Positions 1-6,515 of a stretch of 13,092 nt of DNA are shown piece by piece (position 1 is the stretch's first letter; each line of letters begins with the position of its first letter). The notes beneath the pieces are model-generated. The model saw only the letters and a list, made by a program, of their open reading frames with translations, had not been told where the DNA came from and made no database searches. The DNA is from Actinomycetota bacterium (GTDB lineage: Bacteria; Actinomycetota; Acidimicrobiia; Acidimicrobiales; SZUA-35): contig JAQCHM010000047.1 in assembly GCA_027730885.1 (NCBI GenBank), forward strand, positions 1 to 13,092, given 5' to 3'. The translations under genes were made by a program, and so were the position numbers.

Positions 1-231
1 CCACCCCTCGATCAGCTCTTGGGGCAGGAACCCGATACGCGTGTCCTTCGGTCGCGATACGCCTCCTTCATCGGTCGAGGCCAAGCCGACGATGATCTCG
101 AGCAGCGTGGTCTTGCCGACTCCGTTTCCACCGACGAGCGCCATTCGACGACCGTCGACCAAACGAAAGCTCACGTTCTCGAACAGCAGCCGGGAGCCGT
201 GGGATTTCTTCAGACCTGAGACCGACAGCAC
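1..231 (-). CDS. ABC-F family ATPase, N-terminal fragment (cut by window edge)
   Basis: Seventy-seven residues of an ATP-binding cassette protein, whose remainder lies left of the window. The sequence shows an N-terminal beta-strand start (VLSVSGLKK), a Walker A motif GGNGVGKTT at about residues 34-42, and a Q-loop-region motif GFLPQE at about 68-73. The run from Walker A to 'GFLPQE' is typical of ABC-F proteins, which are soluble, carry two cassettes and act on the ribosome (EttA, Uup and antibiotic-protection types). I cannot tell which subtype, because the inter-domain linker and second cassette are missing. The start is taken as GTG at 231 because homology-like sequence begins there; the frame stays open upstream without a better start and no clear Shine-Dalgarno is visible. 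It begins 19 bp after the stop of the unknown gene at 251-1078, so it is probably the third gene of that minus-strand unit. Confidence 0.8.
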   Translation of the reverse strand, partial: MLSVSGLKKSHGSRLLFENVSFRLVDGRRMALVGGNGVGKTTLLEIIVGLASTDEGGVSRPKDTRIGFLPQELIEGW

Positions 232-250
232 CGGACGGAGGCTATCGGGC

Positions 251-1078
251 TCATCCCTCGCCCGGTCCGGACTCGCTGCGCGCGTGCGGTCGGGACGCCA
301 GATCGGTCGACGGCGCCGGGCGCCAACCCACGACCGCAACCTGGCGGGAGCGCAACCGCCGACGTCTCCTCGACGCCACCGACAGTCGTCGAGGGAGGCG
401 ACCGAGCAGAATCTGGTCGTCGGACGCCGATCTGACAACGCGGTGCGACAGATGGACAAGTCCGCCCACCCGCTCCGGTGTCGGGCCGCGGCCTCGGTCA
501 ACGGCGGCAAGTTCGATGAGTTCCTCGAGCAGCCAACACGTCGGACCCGACGGTGTGGCCGGTCGCGTCAGCAACTTCGCCACCCGATCACCGAGGCCCG
601 CAGGGTCGACCGTTCGCACGATCGCGCTGATCGGAACAGCCGACCAGCCGATCGAGGGACCGGTCCACCACGTCTCCTGGATCACCGCTTGGTCTGCAGC
701 GTCGGCCGCGTTGACGAACCGCAGCAGCATCGTCCTGAGGCCGACTGGGCCGAACCCGGTGGCCGTCAACCAGCCCCGCCCGACCCAGCACTCGCTCAGC
801 GGCCGTTCCTCCCCCGTGGTCCGCTCCTCATCGAGCATCTGTTCACGAACGCCATCGACCAGTTGGGAGAGCCAGGCCCAATCATCGTGTTGATCGACGG
901 TGCTGGTGCCCCCGAGGTCGAGGCCGAGGTCGAGGTCGTGCATTGATCCGTGGCCCTCGAGCTTGGCGAGGCGCTCGACCAGCACCGCGTACCAGTTGCG
1001 AAGCGGGCTGAAGCGAAGCGGTCCGAGGCGCGCCTGGTCGGTGAGGACGATCTCGTTGATCTCTGCCGCGCTCAGCAT
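251..1078 (-). CDS. Hypothetical protein, 275 aa, basic C-terminal tail
   Basis: I do not recognise this family. The ATG at 1078 lies 2 bp after the TGA of the sigma-region-4 gene (TGA-CC-ATG), so it is very probably translationally coupled to it; no separate Shine-Dalgarno is visible. Residues 1-45 look helical (RLGPLRFSPLRNWYAVLVERL). A short Asp-Leu-Gly repeat (DLDLGLDLGG, residues 48-57) is encoded by a hexanucleotide repeat. Residues 65-190 form a Trp-rich, probably globular region (WAWL, ECWVGRGW, QETWWTG, IGW, CWLLEEL). From about residue 225 the protein turns strongly basic (RLPRRLSVASRRRRRLRSR, ending near 245) and then Pro/Ser/Arg-rich, as expected for a disordered or nucleic-acid-binding tail. 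There are no membrane segments or signal peptide. Third-position GC stays coding-like to the stop, so I prefer a real tail over a frameshift. Its place between a sigma-like protein and an ABC-F ATPase hints at transcription or translation stress control, but that is inference. Confidence 0.65.
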   Translation of the reverse strand: MLSAAEINEIVLTDQARLGPLRFSPLRNWYAVLVERLAKLEGHGSMHDLDLGLDLGGTSTVDQHDDWAWLSQLVDGVREQMLDEERTTGEERPLSECWVGRGWLTATGFGPVGLRTMLLRFVNAADAADQAVIQETWWTGPSIGWSAVPISAIVRTVDPAGLGDRVAKLLTRPATPSGPTCWLLEELIELAAVDRGRGPTPERVGGLVHLSHRVVRSASDDQILLGRLPRRLSVASRRRRRLRSRQVAVVGWRPAPSTDLASRPHARSESGPGEG

Positions 1079-1080
1079 GG

Positions 1081-1497
1081 TCAGTCGGCGACGTCCACCG
1101 CGCTCGAAGGACCGAGGGGACCGGGCGCCGAGCCGACGTCGGCCAGCGGCCGATCCTCGAGGCGCTCCTTCCAGCTGCTCGCTTTGCCTACCGCTTCGTT
1201 GAACGCAGCCATTCTGCGGTCCTTCAAGCTTCCGGGAAGCTGAGCTTCGTCGCGGTACTGCGCGGCGATGGCCGAGCGGATGCTGGCGATCGCCTCCTCC
1301 TTGATCTGCGACGCCCGCGACTGCGTGATGCCCATGAGCTGGCCCAGCTCGGTCATCGATCGGCCCTCGAGGAAGTAGCCGACGATCACCATTCGATGAC
1401 GATCCGAGAGCAATGTGATCGCATCCCGCAGGAAGCCCATCAACTCGCGGGCGTCGAGCTGCTCTGCGATCGGCACCGACCGAGGGTGCTTGTCCAT
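1081..1497 (-). CDS. Sigma-70 region 4 only protein (FliA-like HTH), 138 aa
   Basis: Residues 17-78 match sigma-70 region 4 (sigma-28/FliA style): LSDRHRMVIVGYFLEG, then the helix-turn-helix MTELGQLMGITQSRASQI (about 48-65) and an amphipathic KEEAIASIRSAI helix. Region 4 contacts the -35 element and the RNA polymerase beta flap. What is missing is striking: regions 2 and 3, needed for core binding and -10 recognition, are absent, although FliA-type sigmas normally have about 230-280 residues. An in-frame TGA lies 24 bases upstream of the ATG, and the next 77 bp to the transporter stop are comparatively AT-rich and non-coding, so no N-terminal half is hidden in another frame. A 60-residue acidic, Pro/Gly-rich tail follows the HTH. 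It may be a truncated sigma factor or an independent DNA-binding regulator built from region 4. It heads the unit with the 275-aa unknown and the ABC-F gene. Confidence 0.8.
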   Translation of the reverse strand: MDKHPRSVPIAEQLDARELMGFLRDAITLLSDRHRMVIVGYFLEGRSMTELGQLMGITQSRASQIKEEAIASIRSAIAAQYRDEAQLPGSLKDRRMAAFNEAVGKASSWKERLEDRPLADVGSAPGPLGPSSAVDVAD

Positions 1498-1574
1498 AAA
1501 GGTCCAAGGAACAATTGCTCAGAAATGATTCGTACGAACCGGAGAGATGCGAACCGGGCGGAGTTCGTGGTGGG
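1498..1574 (-). promoter_or_regulatory. Candidate promoter region of the sigma-like gene, with 10-bp palindrome
   Basis: This 77-bp spacer between the transporter stop and the sigma-like start is clearly richer in A/T than its surroundings, as expected for a promoter. It contains the perfect palindrome TTCGTACGAA (1529-1538), a possible operator for a dimeric regulator. I see no convincing -35/-10 pair and no Shine-Dalgarno before the ATG at 1497. It does not match the mycobacterial LexA consensus. Confidence 0.35.
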
Positions 1575-2486
1575 TCAGGCTCGTGTAGGGCGGCTGACCA
1601 CGGCGGCGACCGCCCCAAGGACGACCAGCCCTCCGACCGCCTGTTGGGCGGTGAATCGTTCGCCGTTGATCGGCCACGACGCCACAACTGCGACAACCGT
1701 CATGCCGAGCATGTAGAGCGACGATCGTGACGCAGGCACGAACTTCTGGACCCAGCTCATGAGGGTGTGGCTGAAGATGCCGACGATGCCGGCCACGTAG
1801 AAGAGGTAGAGCCAATCGCGGCCGCCGAGCAGGCCGAAGTCGGCAGGTCGAGCGAAGATGAGGGCGAACGGGGTGACGAACAAGGACGAGAAGAGCGTCG
1901 AACCGGACATCCATTCCAGGGGATGCACCTCGAAGCGGGTGCGCACGATGCGGTTGCGGACGTAGTAGCCCGTGAAGCTGAGCAGCGAGACCACTCCACC
2001 GGCCACGCCCAGCGCATCCATCTCGACTTCGGGCCCATTGCCAAGGATGACGATGCCCACCCCGGCAATGCCGACGAGGGTCCAGGCAACGTGCCAGTGA
2101 GAGGGACGCTCGCCCAACCACCAACCGGCCACCACCAGCACGACCCCAGGTTGGAGCGCCATCACGATCGACAACACCGCGACCGACGTTCGCTGGAGCG
2201 AGAAGAAGACCGCGACCATGTTGAGCCCGAACAATGCCCCGGCCAGCCAGGTGTGTCGCAACGTCTCCCGGGTGACTCGATGACCGGTGGCCCAGGTCAG
2301 GGCGAACAGGATGGGAACCGAAGCCCAGAACCGGGTCGTCGCGGTGACCAGCGGAGGAGCCGTTATGAGCTTGGAGACGGGAGGTCCGACGCCCCACAGC
2401 ACGATGATCCCGGCCATGGCAAGACCGGGAAGGCTTACCGTGAGGTGCTTGGCCTCGCCCGACGCCGGGGGCGCCACGGGCGGCAT
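1575..2486 (-). CDS. EamA/DMT-superfamily transporter, 303 aa
   Basis: An integral membrane protein of the drug/metabolite transporter superfamily, with two EamA repeats of five helices. Hydrophobic segments appear in the order LPGLAMAGIIVLWGVGPPVS, ATTRFWASVPILFALTW, TWLAGALFGLNMVAVFFSL, VAVLSIVMALQPGVVLVVAG, VAWTLVGIAGVGIVILG, then the second repeat (LGVAGGVVSLLSFTGYYV and so on) to QQAVGGLVVLGAVAAVV. The length of about 300 residues and the conserved ALQP / WWLGERP stretch after helix 4 fit the family. Substrates in this family are diverse metabolites (amino acids, nucleobases, drugs) and cannot be assigned here. I chose ATG 2486 (MPPVAPPAS) because the first helix begins about 17 residues later. 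The frame is open back to ATG 2585, but that extension (RSPVGTHPRHRDGFG) looks non-coding and would overlap the shared promoter. It is divergent from the amidohydrolase. Confidence 0.85.
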   Translation of the reverse strand: MPPVAPPASGEAKHLTVSLPGLAMAGIIVLWGVGPPVSKLITAPPLVTATTRFWASVPILFALTWATGHRVTRETLRHTWLAGALFGLNMVAVFFSLQRTSVAVLSIVMALQPGVVLVVAGWWLGERPSHWHVAWTLVGIAGVGIVILGNGPEVEMDALGVAGGVVSLLSFTGYYVRNRIVRTRFEVHPLEWMSGSTLFSSLFVTPFALIFARPADFGLLGGRDWLYLFYVAGIVGIFSHTLMSWVQKFVPASRSSLYMLGMTVVAVVASWPINGERFTAQQAVGGLVVLGAVAAVVSRPTRA

Positions 2487-2641
2487 GGTCACGAGCCGTC
2501 TCACGTGGACGCCGTTCCGACAACCGAAGGTTCCGAAGCCGTCGCGATGCCTTGGGTGGGTGCCAACGGGGCTTCGCGCATGCACGAGACGCTAACCCCC
2601 AGCGCTTGGAACAAGGCCGGACAGGTGAGCCCGGCGACGAT

Positions 2642-2673
2642 ACCGTCGCCGGTGATTACAATCGCCGGTGATT
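2642..2673. repeat. Two tandem 16-bp direct repeats, candidate operator
   Basis: The unit ACNNTCGCCGGTGATT occurs twice head to tail, at 2642-2657 and 2658-2673. The last 12 bases of each copy are identical. The repeats sit in the spacer between the divergent transporter and amidohydrolase genes, ending 8 bp before the Shine-Dalgarno of the latter. The junction creates TACAAT (2657-2662), which resembles an actinobacterial -10 box for the plus strand, although I see no good -35. A regulator binding direct repeats on one DNA face and a half is plausible but unproven. Confidence 0.5.
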
Positions 2674-2680
2674 CGAACAC

Positions 2681-2687
2681 GAGGGAG
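2681..2687 (+). promoter_or_regulatory. Shine-Dalgarno of the amidohydrolase
   Basis: GAGGGAG lies 5 bases before ATG 2693. It is one of the few strong ribosome-binding sites in this window and fixes the start of the amidohydrolase. Confidence 0.75.
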
Positions 2688-2692
2688 CAGCC

Positions 2693-3883
2693 ATGTCCGA
2701 GATCGAGACCAAGTGGGGACCGGGCAACACCTACGCAGGTGACGTGATCATCCACGACGCCGACAGCCATCTGATGGAGCCCAACGACTGGCTCGCCTCC
2801 TACGCCGACGGGGCCACCGCGGGCAAGCTCGCCGAACTGAGTCTCGCCGGTGGAGGCGGGCAGGCCACCAACGAGCTCGTCGACCGGTGCTGGGAGCGCC
2901 GCGACGATGCCGAAGAGACGGCCCGGCTCGCAGCCGATGCCGTCAACGGACCAAAGGGCTACTTCGCCTACGGCTCGATGGACTCCCACGAACGGATCGG
3001 CGCGCTGGACCAGCTCGGCTTCGCCCGCCAGCTCGTGTTCTCGACCTTCGCTCCCAGCCAATTCCAGTGGAGTCGCGACATCGACCTGGTGTACGGCGGG
3101 GCCTCGGCCCACAACCGCGGCATGGCCGACTTCTGCTCGATCGACGATCGGCTGCTGGCGGTCGGCTTGGTCCCCCTGAGCGACCCGCGCCGTGCCGTGG
3201 CCTGCGCCCGTGAGGCGATCGAGTTCGGTTGCAACGCCCTCTGGATCCCCCACGGGGTCCCGGCCGAGACCAGCCCCACCCACCCCGACTACGACCCGTT
3301 GTGGGCGACTCTCCAAGACGCCGGGGTGCCGATGGTGCTGCACCTGGGGGCCAACGGCGGAAACCAGCTACCACGCACGTATCACAACAACGGCCGCGAC
3401 CCGGGCAAGGACTTCGTCGGCGGCGGCGAGAACCTTCGATCCAAGGACTTCCTCAACCTGTTCCACGACGCCGAGAACCTACTGTCGTGCATGGTGCTCG
3501 ACGGCACCTTCGAACAGTTCCCGGGCCTCAAGTGCGGGGTGATCGAGCTCGGCGCCGGCTGGGTGCCCAACCTGATGCGGTCGCTCGACCTCAGCATCCG
3601 AGCCTTCGGCCGTAACGAACCGGAGTTGGAGAAGCTCACCCTCGCGCCGTCGGAGTACCTCCGCCGGCAGGTTCGCTTCACCCCCTGGCATTTCGAGGAC
3701 GCAGGTTGGCTGGTGCGAGAGTGCGGGCCCGAGATGTTCCTGTTCTCGTCGGACTGGCCGCATCCTGAGGGTGGTCGCGACCCGATCCGCGAGTTCAGCT
3801 CGTCCCTGAGTGGCTCCGGGATCGACCCCTCGAGCGCAACCCAGTTCTGGCACGGCAACTTCGCCTCGCTGTTCTCACGCTGA
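2693..3883 (+). CDS. Amidohydrolase-2 family metal-dependent hydrolase/decarboxylase, 396 aa
   Basis: A cytosolic TIM-barrel enzyme of the Amidohydro_2 group, which includes ACMS decarboxylase, gamma-resorcylate decarboxylase and 4-oxalomesaconate hydratase relatives. Diagnostic pieces are the N-terminal HDADSHLMEP (residues 21-30, D24 and H26 as likely metal ligands), VLHLGANGG with H217, the CGVIELGAGWVP strand (281-292), and the C-terminal FSSDWPHPEGG with D354 as the probable catalytic or metal-binding Asp. The size of about 400 residues is normal, and there is no signal peptide or membrane segment. In actinobacteria such enzymes are often found in catabolic clusters for aromatic or steroid-like compounds, but the substrate cannot be read from this sequence. 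The gene stands alone on the plus strand, divergent from a DMT transporter that could import or export a related compound (inference). Start ATG 2693 is supported by GAGGGAG. Confidence 0.88.
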   Translation: MSEIETKWGPGNTYAGDVIIHDADSHLMEPNDWLASYADGATAGKLAELSLAGGGGQATNELVDRCWERRDDAEETARLAADAVNGPKGYFAYGSMDSHERIGALDQLGFARQLVFSTFAPSQFQWSRDIDLVYGGASAHNRGMADFCSIDDRLLAVGLVPLSDPRRAVACAREAIEFGCNALWIPHGVPAETSPTHPDYDPLWATLQDAGVPMVLHLGANGGNQLPRTYHNNGRDPGKDFVGGGENLRSKDFLNLFHDAENLLSCMVLDGTFEQFPGLKCGVIELGAGWVPNLMRSLDLSIRAFGRNEPELEKLTLAPSEYLRRQVRFTPWHFEDAGWLVRECGPEMFLFSSDWPHPEGGRDPIREFSSSLSGSGIDPSSATQFWHGNFASLFSR

Positions 3884-3887
3884 CCCC

Positions 3888-3929
3888 AGCGTTCTGTGCA
3901 GCAAAACCACGTCACACGTGGCGAACGCT
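3888..3929. terminator. Nested inverted repeat between convergent genes, likely bidirectional terminator
   Basis: An outer 7-bp inverted repeat AGCGTTC (3888-3894) / GAACGCT (3923-3929) encloses a perfect inner hairpin CCACGT-CAC-ACGTGG (3907-3921). Read on the minus strand, the inner hairpin is followed directly by TTTT (complement of 3903-3906), the form of a Rho-independent terminator for the GGDEF-EAL gene. It fills almost the whole 46-bp gap between the amidohydrolase stop (3883) and the GGDEF-EAL stop (3930), so it can serve both transcripts. Confidence 0.7.
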
Positions 3930-6473
3930 TCAAATTTCGGCGGTCGCTCGTGAAGGGATGATATCGGCCTCGGGCATGGGGCGGCCGACGAAGTAGCCCT
4001 GCACGAAGTCGATCCCAGGCTTACGGACGACGCGCAACTCGGCTTCGGTCTCGACGCCCTCCACAATGGCACGCAGGCCCAAGACCTTGGCCATGTTCTT
4101 CATCGCTTCGAGGACGTAGTTGGTCTGATCGTGGGCATCGCGCACGAAGGATCGATCGATCTTGAGGAAGTCGAACTCGAGCGAATTCATCTCGTTGAGC
4201 GACGCGGATGCCGTGCCGAAGTGATCGAGTGAGATCTTCACGCCCAACGCTCGCAGCTCGCGCGTCACCAGCACGGCGGTGGCCGTCTGGGTCATGAACC
4301 AGGTCTCGTTTCGTTCCAACACCAGTCGATTGGCGTCGATGCCGTGTTGTTCGAGGTAGCCCTTCACCTGCTTGCCGAACGTGCGGTTGTTGAAATTCGC
4401 CGGTCCCACGTTGAAGATCAGATACCACCCCATCGAGGCCGGCTCGAGTTCGGCCCAGCGGGCGAGCGCTGCCATCCCTTCCTCGAGGGCCCAGGCATCG
4501 ACGCGACCCAGGAGACTGTACTCTTCGGCCAGACCCAGGAACTGCGAAGGTATCAGCAGGCCATGGTCGGGATGCTCCCAGCGCACAAGGGCTTCCAGTC
4601 CACAGACCGATCCGTCATCGGAACGCACGATGGGCTGGTAGAAGAGCCGGAGCTGGTCGCCATCGATCGCGGCCCGGAGTTCGGACTCCGTGATGAGCGG
4701 CCCGTCGCTCCGCCTGCCCTGGACCGGCGTCGCCACGTCGAAGCGTACGAGCCGATCACGCCCGGAGGTCTTGGCCCGGTACATCGCCGAGTCCGCCTGA
4801 CGCAGGATCTCGTCGGGAGGCATCGGTTCGCTGTTCACGACCAAACCGATCGAGGCGCTCACGGGCACCTTTTGATCTCGGAAGAACATCGGATCCCTGA
4901 GCACTTCGGCGAACCGCCTCGCGGTCTCTTCCGCCACCTGCTCGTCCGGCAGCCCCTCACAGACCACGACGAACTCGTCGCCACCGAGGCGGGCCACCGT
5001 GTCGCTCGAGCGACATGCTCGTCGCAACCGTTCGGCCCCCTCGATCAACAACAGGTCGCCGGCCGCGTGACCGAGCGTGTCGTTGACCTCCTTGAACTTG
5101 TCGAGATCGACGAAGAGCACGGCGACGTACTCGCCCGGGCCCCGCTCCCCCTCGACGGCACGATTGAGCCGGGCAATGAGGTTCGCTCGATTCGGCAACC
5201 CCGTGAGGCTGTCGAACAACGCCTTACGGTGGTGCTCGGCTCTCGACCGACGCTCTTCGCTGATGTCCTCCGCCTGGAGCAGCACATGGCGCACGCCGTC
5301 CTCGGTCGCCAACATGCTGAGGGACTCGCGGACCCACACCGCGCCGCCGTTACGGGTTCGGTAGCGTCGCTCGCCCTGACTACTGTCCTTGGCGCCCCGT
5401 AGAATGCCGTCGAGCTGGTCCCGGGCTTCAGCGCGATCCTCGCCATCGAGGAGGTCGAGGATGTCCAAGGCCTCGAGTTCCTCGGCCACGTATCCCAGTT
5501 GGCTGGCGAACCGCGGGTTCGCCGCCAGGATCAACCCGTTGGTGTCGACCTCGACCACCCCGATCGGAGCGTGAGAGAAGCTCGCCCGGAAGCGAGCGGT
5601 CGCCGCGTGGCGCCCCGCGATCGCCTGGTCCCGCTCAGCGATGGCCCGCGCGATCTTGCGAATGACGTGATGCGTGAGGCCCGCCATCAGGAGCGAGAGG
5701 ACGAGGCCCCCGACACCAACCACCGGCGCCAGGCTCGACTGCGCTTGCCACAGCACCGACGAGTCGGCAACCACCTCGACGGTCACCGCCGTGCCGAGGA
5801 TGGTCGAGGGTCGCAACACCGCGGCCCCGCCGGTCTCGGGATCGAGCAGCATCTCGCCGACGTCGTCGAGTTCGTTCGACCGGAGAGCAGGAACTGCGTC
5901 GTCGGGCAGACCGGCTACACGTACGGTCACCCCTGGCTCCGGGGTCGCAACCGAGTCGACGGACAATCGCTCCCGGTCGACGATGACGACGACCTTAGCA
6001 TCCGCGGCACCCGTACCAGGGAGGTCCACGCCGTAGGCCAGGCCGTCACCCCAGAACTGATCGCCGACCGGTCCAAGGCCGGGCGAGACATCAGGCATCG
6101 AGCGCGAGAGAATCAGGCCGTCGCGCGTGAAGGTTTCGACGTTGCCGTCCCGACTGGAGAAGACGGCCCGGACCCCGGTGGTCGGGTCGAAGGCGTCGAC
6201 CGCGTCGAGATGGCGCTCGATCGATCCCTGTTCACCTCCGAGTACCACCGCCTGGGCGACGACGTCGATTCGCTTGGCCTGGTCAAGCAGGTTCGACTCG
6301 GCGTCGGCGGCGATCGACCGCAACAGCCGCGCGCTCTGCTGGTTGGCCCGCTGCTGATCACGCGCCAGCGACGCATTCAGATTCGACACGACGAACGCGG
6401 TCAGACCCAGTCCGAGCAGCAGCGGTCCCAAAGGCAGCGCTTTCGTCAATGAGAAGGATCGCACACAGGACAC
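3930..6473 (-). CDS. Membrane-anchored PAS-GGDEF-EAL c-di-GMP protein, 847 aa
   Basis: A bifunctional-type cyclic di-GMP protein. Order: helix 1 (about 13-33), an extracytoplasmic sensor region (34-245), helix 2 (248-268), a short signalling helix, a PAS domain (293-405, ending in the typical DISEERR), GGDEF (417-577) and EAL (592-838). The GGDEF site is intact (GGDEF 497-501) and has the inhibitory I-site RSSD (488-491) at the canonical spacing, so diguanylate cyclase activity with product inhibition is expected. The EAL domain keeps E627 of EAL, N688, E720, D750, K771, E805 and Q825. However, the loop-6 motif DDFGTGYSSL reads DHFGTASASL, so the second metal-binding Asp is His751; LELTES is also altered (VLERNET). 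Phosphodiesterase activity is therefore uncertain. The start is GTG 6473, with no clear Shine-Dalgarno; another GTG lies three codons on. It begins 42 bp after the dehydrogenase stop and is probably the last gene of the MMPL-dehydrogenase unit. Confidence 0.93.
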   Translation of the reverse strand: MSCVRSFSLTKALPLGPLLLGLGLTAFVVSNLNASLARDQQRANQQSARLLRSIAADAESNLLDQAKRIDVVAQAVVLGGEQGSIERHLDAVDAFDPTTGVRAVFSSRDGNVETFTRDGLILSRSMPDVSPGLGPVGDQFWGDGLAYGVDLPGTGAADAKVVVIVDRERLSVDSVATPEPGVTVRVAGLPDDAVPALRSNELDDVGEMLLDPETGGAAVLRPSTILGTAVTVEVVADSSVLWQAQSSLAPVVGVGGLVLSLLMAGLTHHVIRKIARAIAERDQAIAGRHAATARFRASFSHAPIGVVEVDTNGLILAANPRFASQLGYVAEELEALDILDLLDGEDRAEARDQLDGILRGAKDSSQGERRYRTRNGGAVWVRESLSMLATEDGVRHVLLQAEDISEERRSRAEHHRKALFDSLTGLPNRANLIARLNRAVEGERGPGEYVAVLFVDLDKFKEVNDTLGHAAGDLLLIEGAERLRRACRSSDTVARLGGDEFVVVCEGLPDEQVAEETARRFAEVLRDPMFFRDQKVPVSASIGLVVNSEPMPPDEILRQADSAMYRAKTSGRDRLVRFDVATPVQGRRSDGPLITESELRAAIDGDQLRLFYQPIVRSDDGSVCGLEALVRWEHPDHGLLIPSQFLGLAEEYSLLGRVDAWALEEGMAALARWAELEPASMGWYLIFNVGPANFNNRTFGKQVKGYLEQHGIDANRLVLERNETWFMTQTATAVLVTRELRALGVKISLDHFGTASASLNEMNSLEFDFLKIDRSFVRDAHDQTNYVLEAMKNMAKVLGLRAIVEGVETEAELRVVRKPGIDFVQGYFVGRPMPEADIIPSRATAEI

Positions 6474-6479
6474 GTCGGC

Positions 6480-6495
6480 CGGATCAGTCGATCCG
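6480..6495. repeat. Short hairpin between dehydrogenase and GGDEF-EAL genes
   Basis: CGGATC-AGTC-GATCCG is a perfect 6-bp stem with a 4-base loop, placed 7 bp upstream of the GTG start of the GGDEF-EAL gene and 20 bp after the dehydrogenase stop. No T-run follows it on the minus strand, so it is not a standard intrinsic terminator. It could attenuate transcription, shape the ribosome-binding region, or be a chance palindrome. Confidence 0.35.
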
Positions 6496-6515
6496 TGAGC
6501 GACGAGTCGAGATCC

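Noticed and set aside
251..451. Frameshift suspected in the Arg-rich tail of the 275-aa protein
   Set aside because: Third-position GC remains coding-like and the frame ends just before the next gene; the other frames give no better continuation.
41..946. Long plus-strand open frame opposite the unknown gene and ABC-F fragment
   Set aside because: Arg/Pro-rich composition without domains; it is the reverse-strand shadow of GC-rich minus-strand coding sequence.
1079..1696. N-terminal extension of the 275-aa gene in the same open frame
   Set aside because: It would overlap the whole sigma-like gene out of frame and reads as low-complexity Arg/Ser/Pro; the TGA-CC-ATG coupling supports the ATG at 1078.
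1519..2523. Minus-strand frame of 334 codons overlapping the DMT transporter
   Set aside because: Arg/His-rich with no helices, whereas the alternative frame gives ten clear membrane segments.
1767..2747. Plus-strand frame opposite the transporter
   Set aside because: Hydrophilic shadow of the transporter; no start signal or recognisable motif.
2501..3343. Minus-strand frame opposite the amidohydrolase
   Set aside because: The plus strand carries all amidohydrolase motifs and a strong Shine-Dalgarno; this frame has none.
4344..6452. Two long plus-strand frames opposite the GGDEF-EAL gene
   Set aside because: His/Arg/Asp-rich translations are complement artefacts of the c-di-GMP gene, which has every domain motif.
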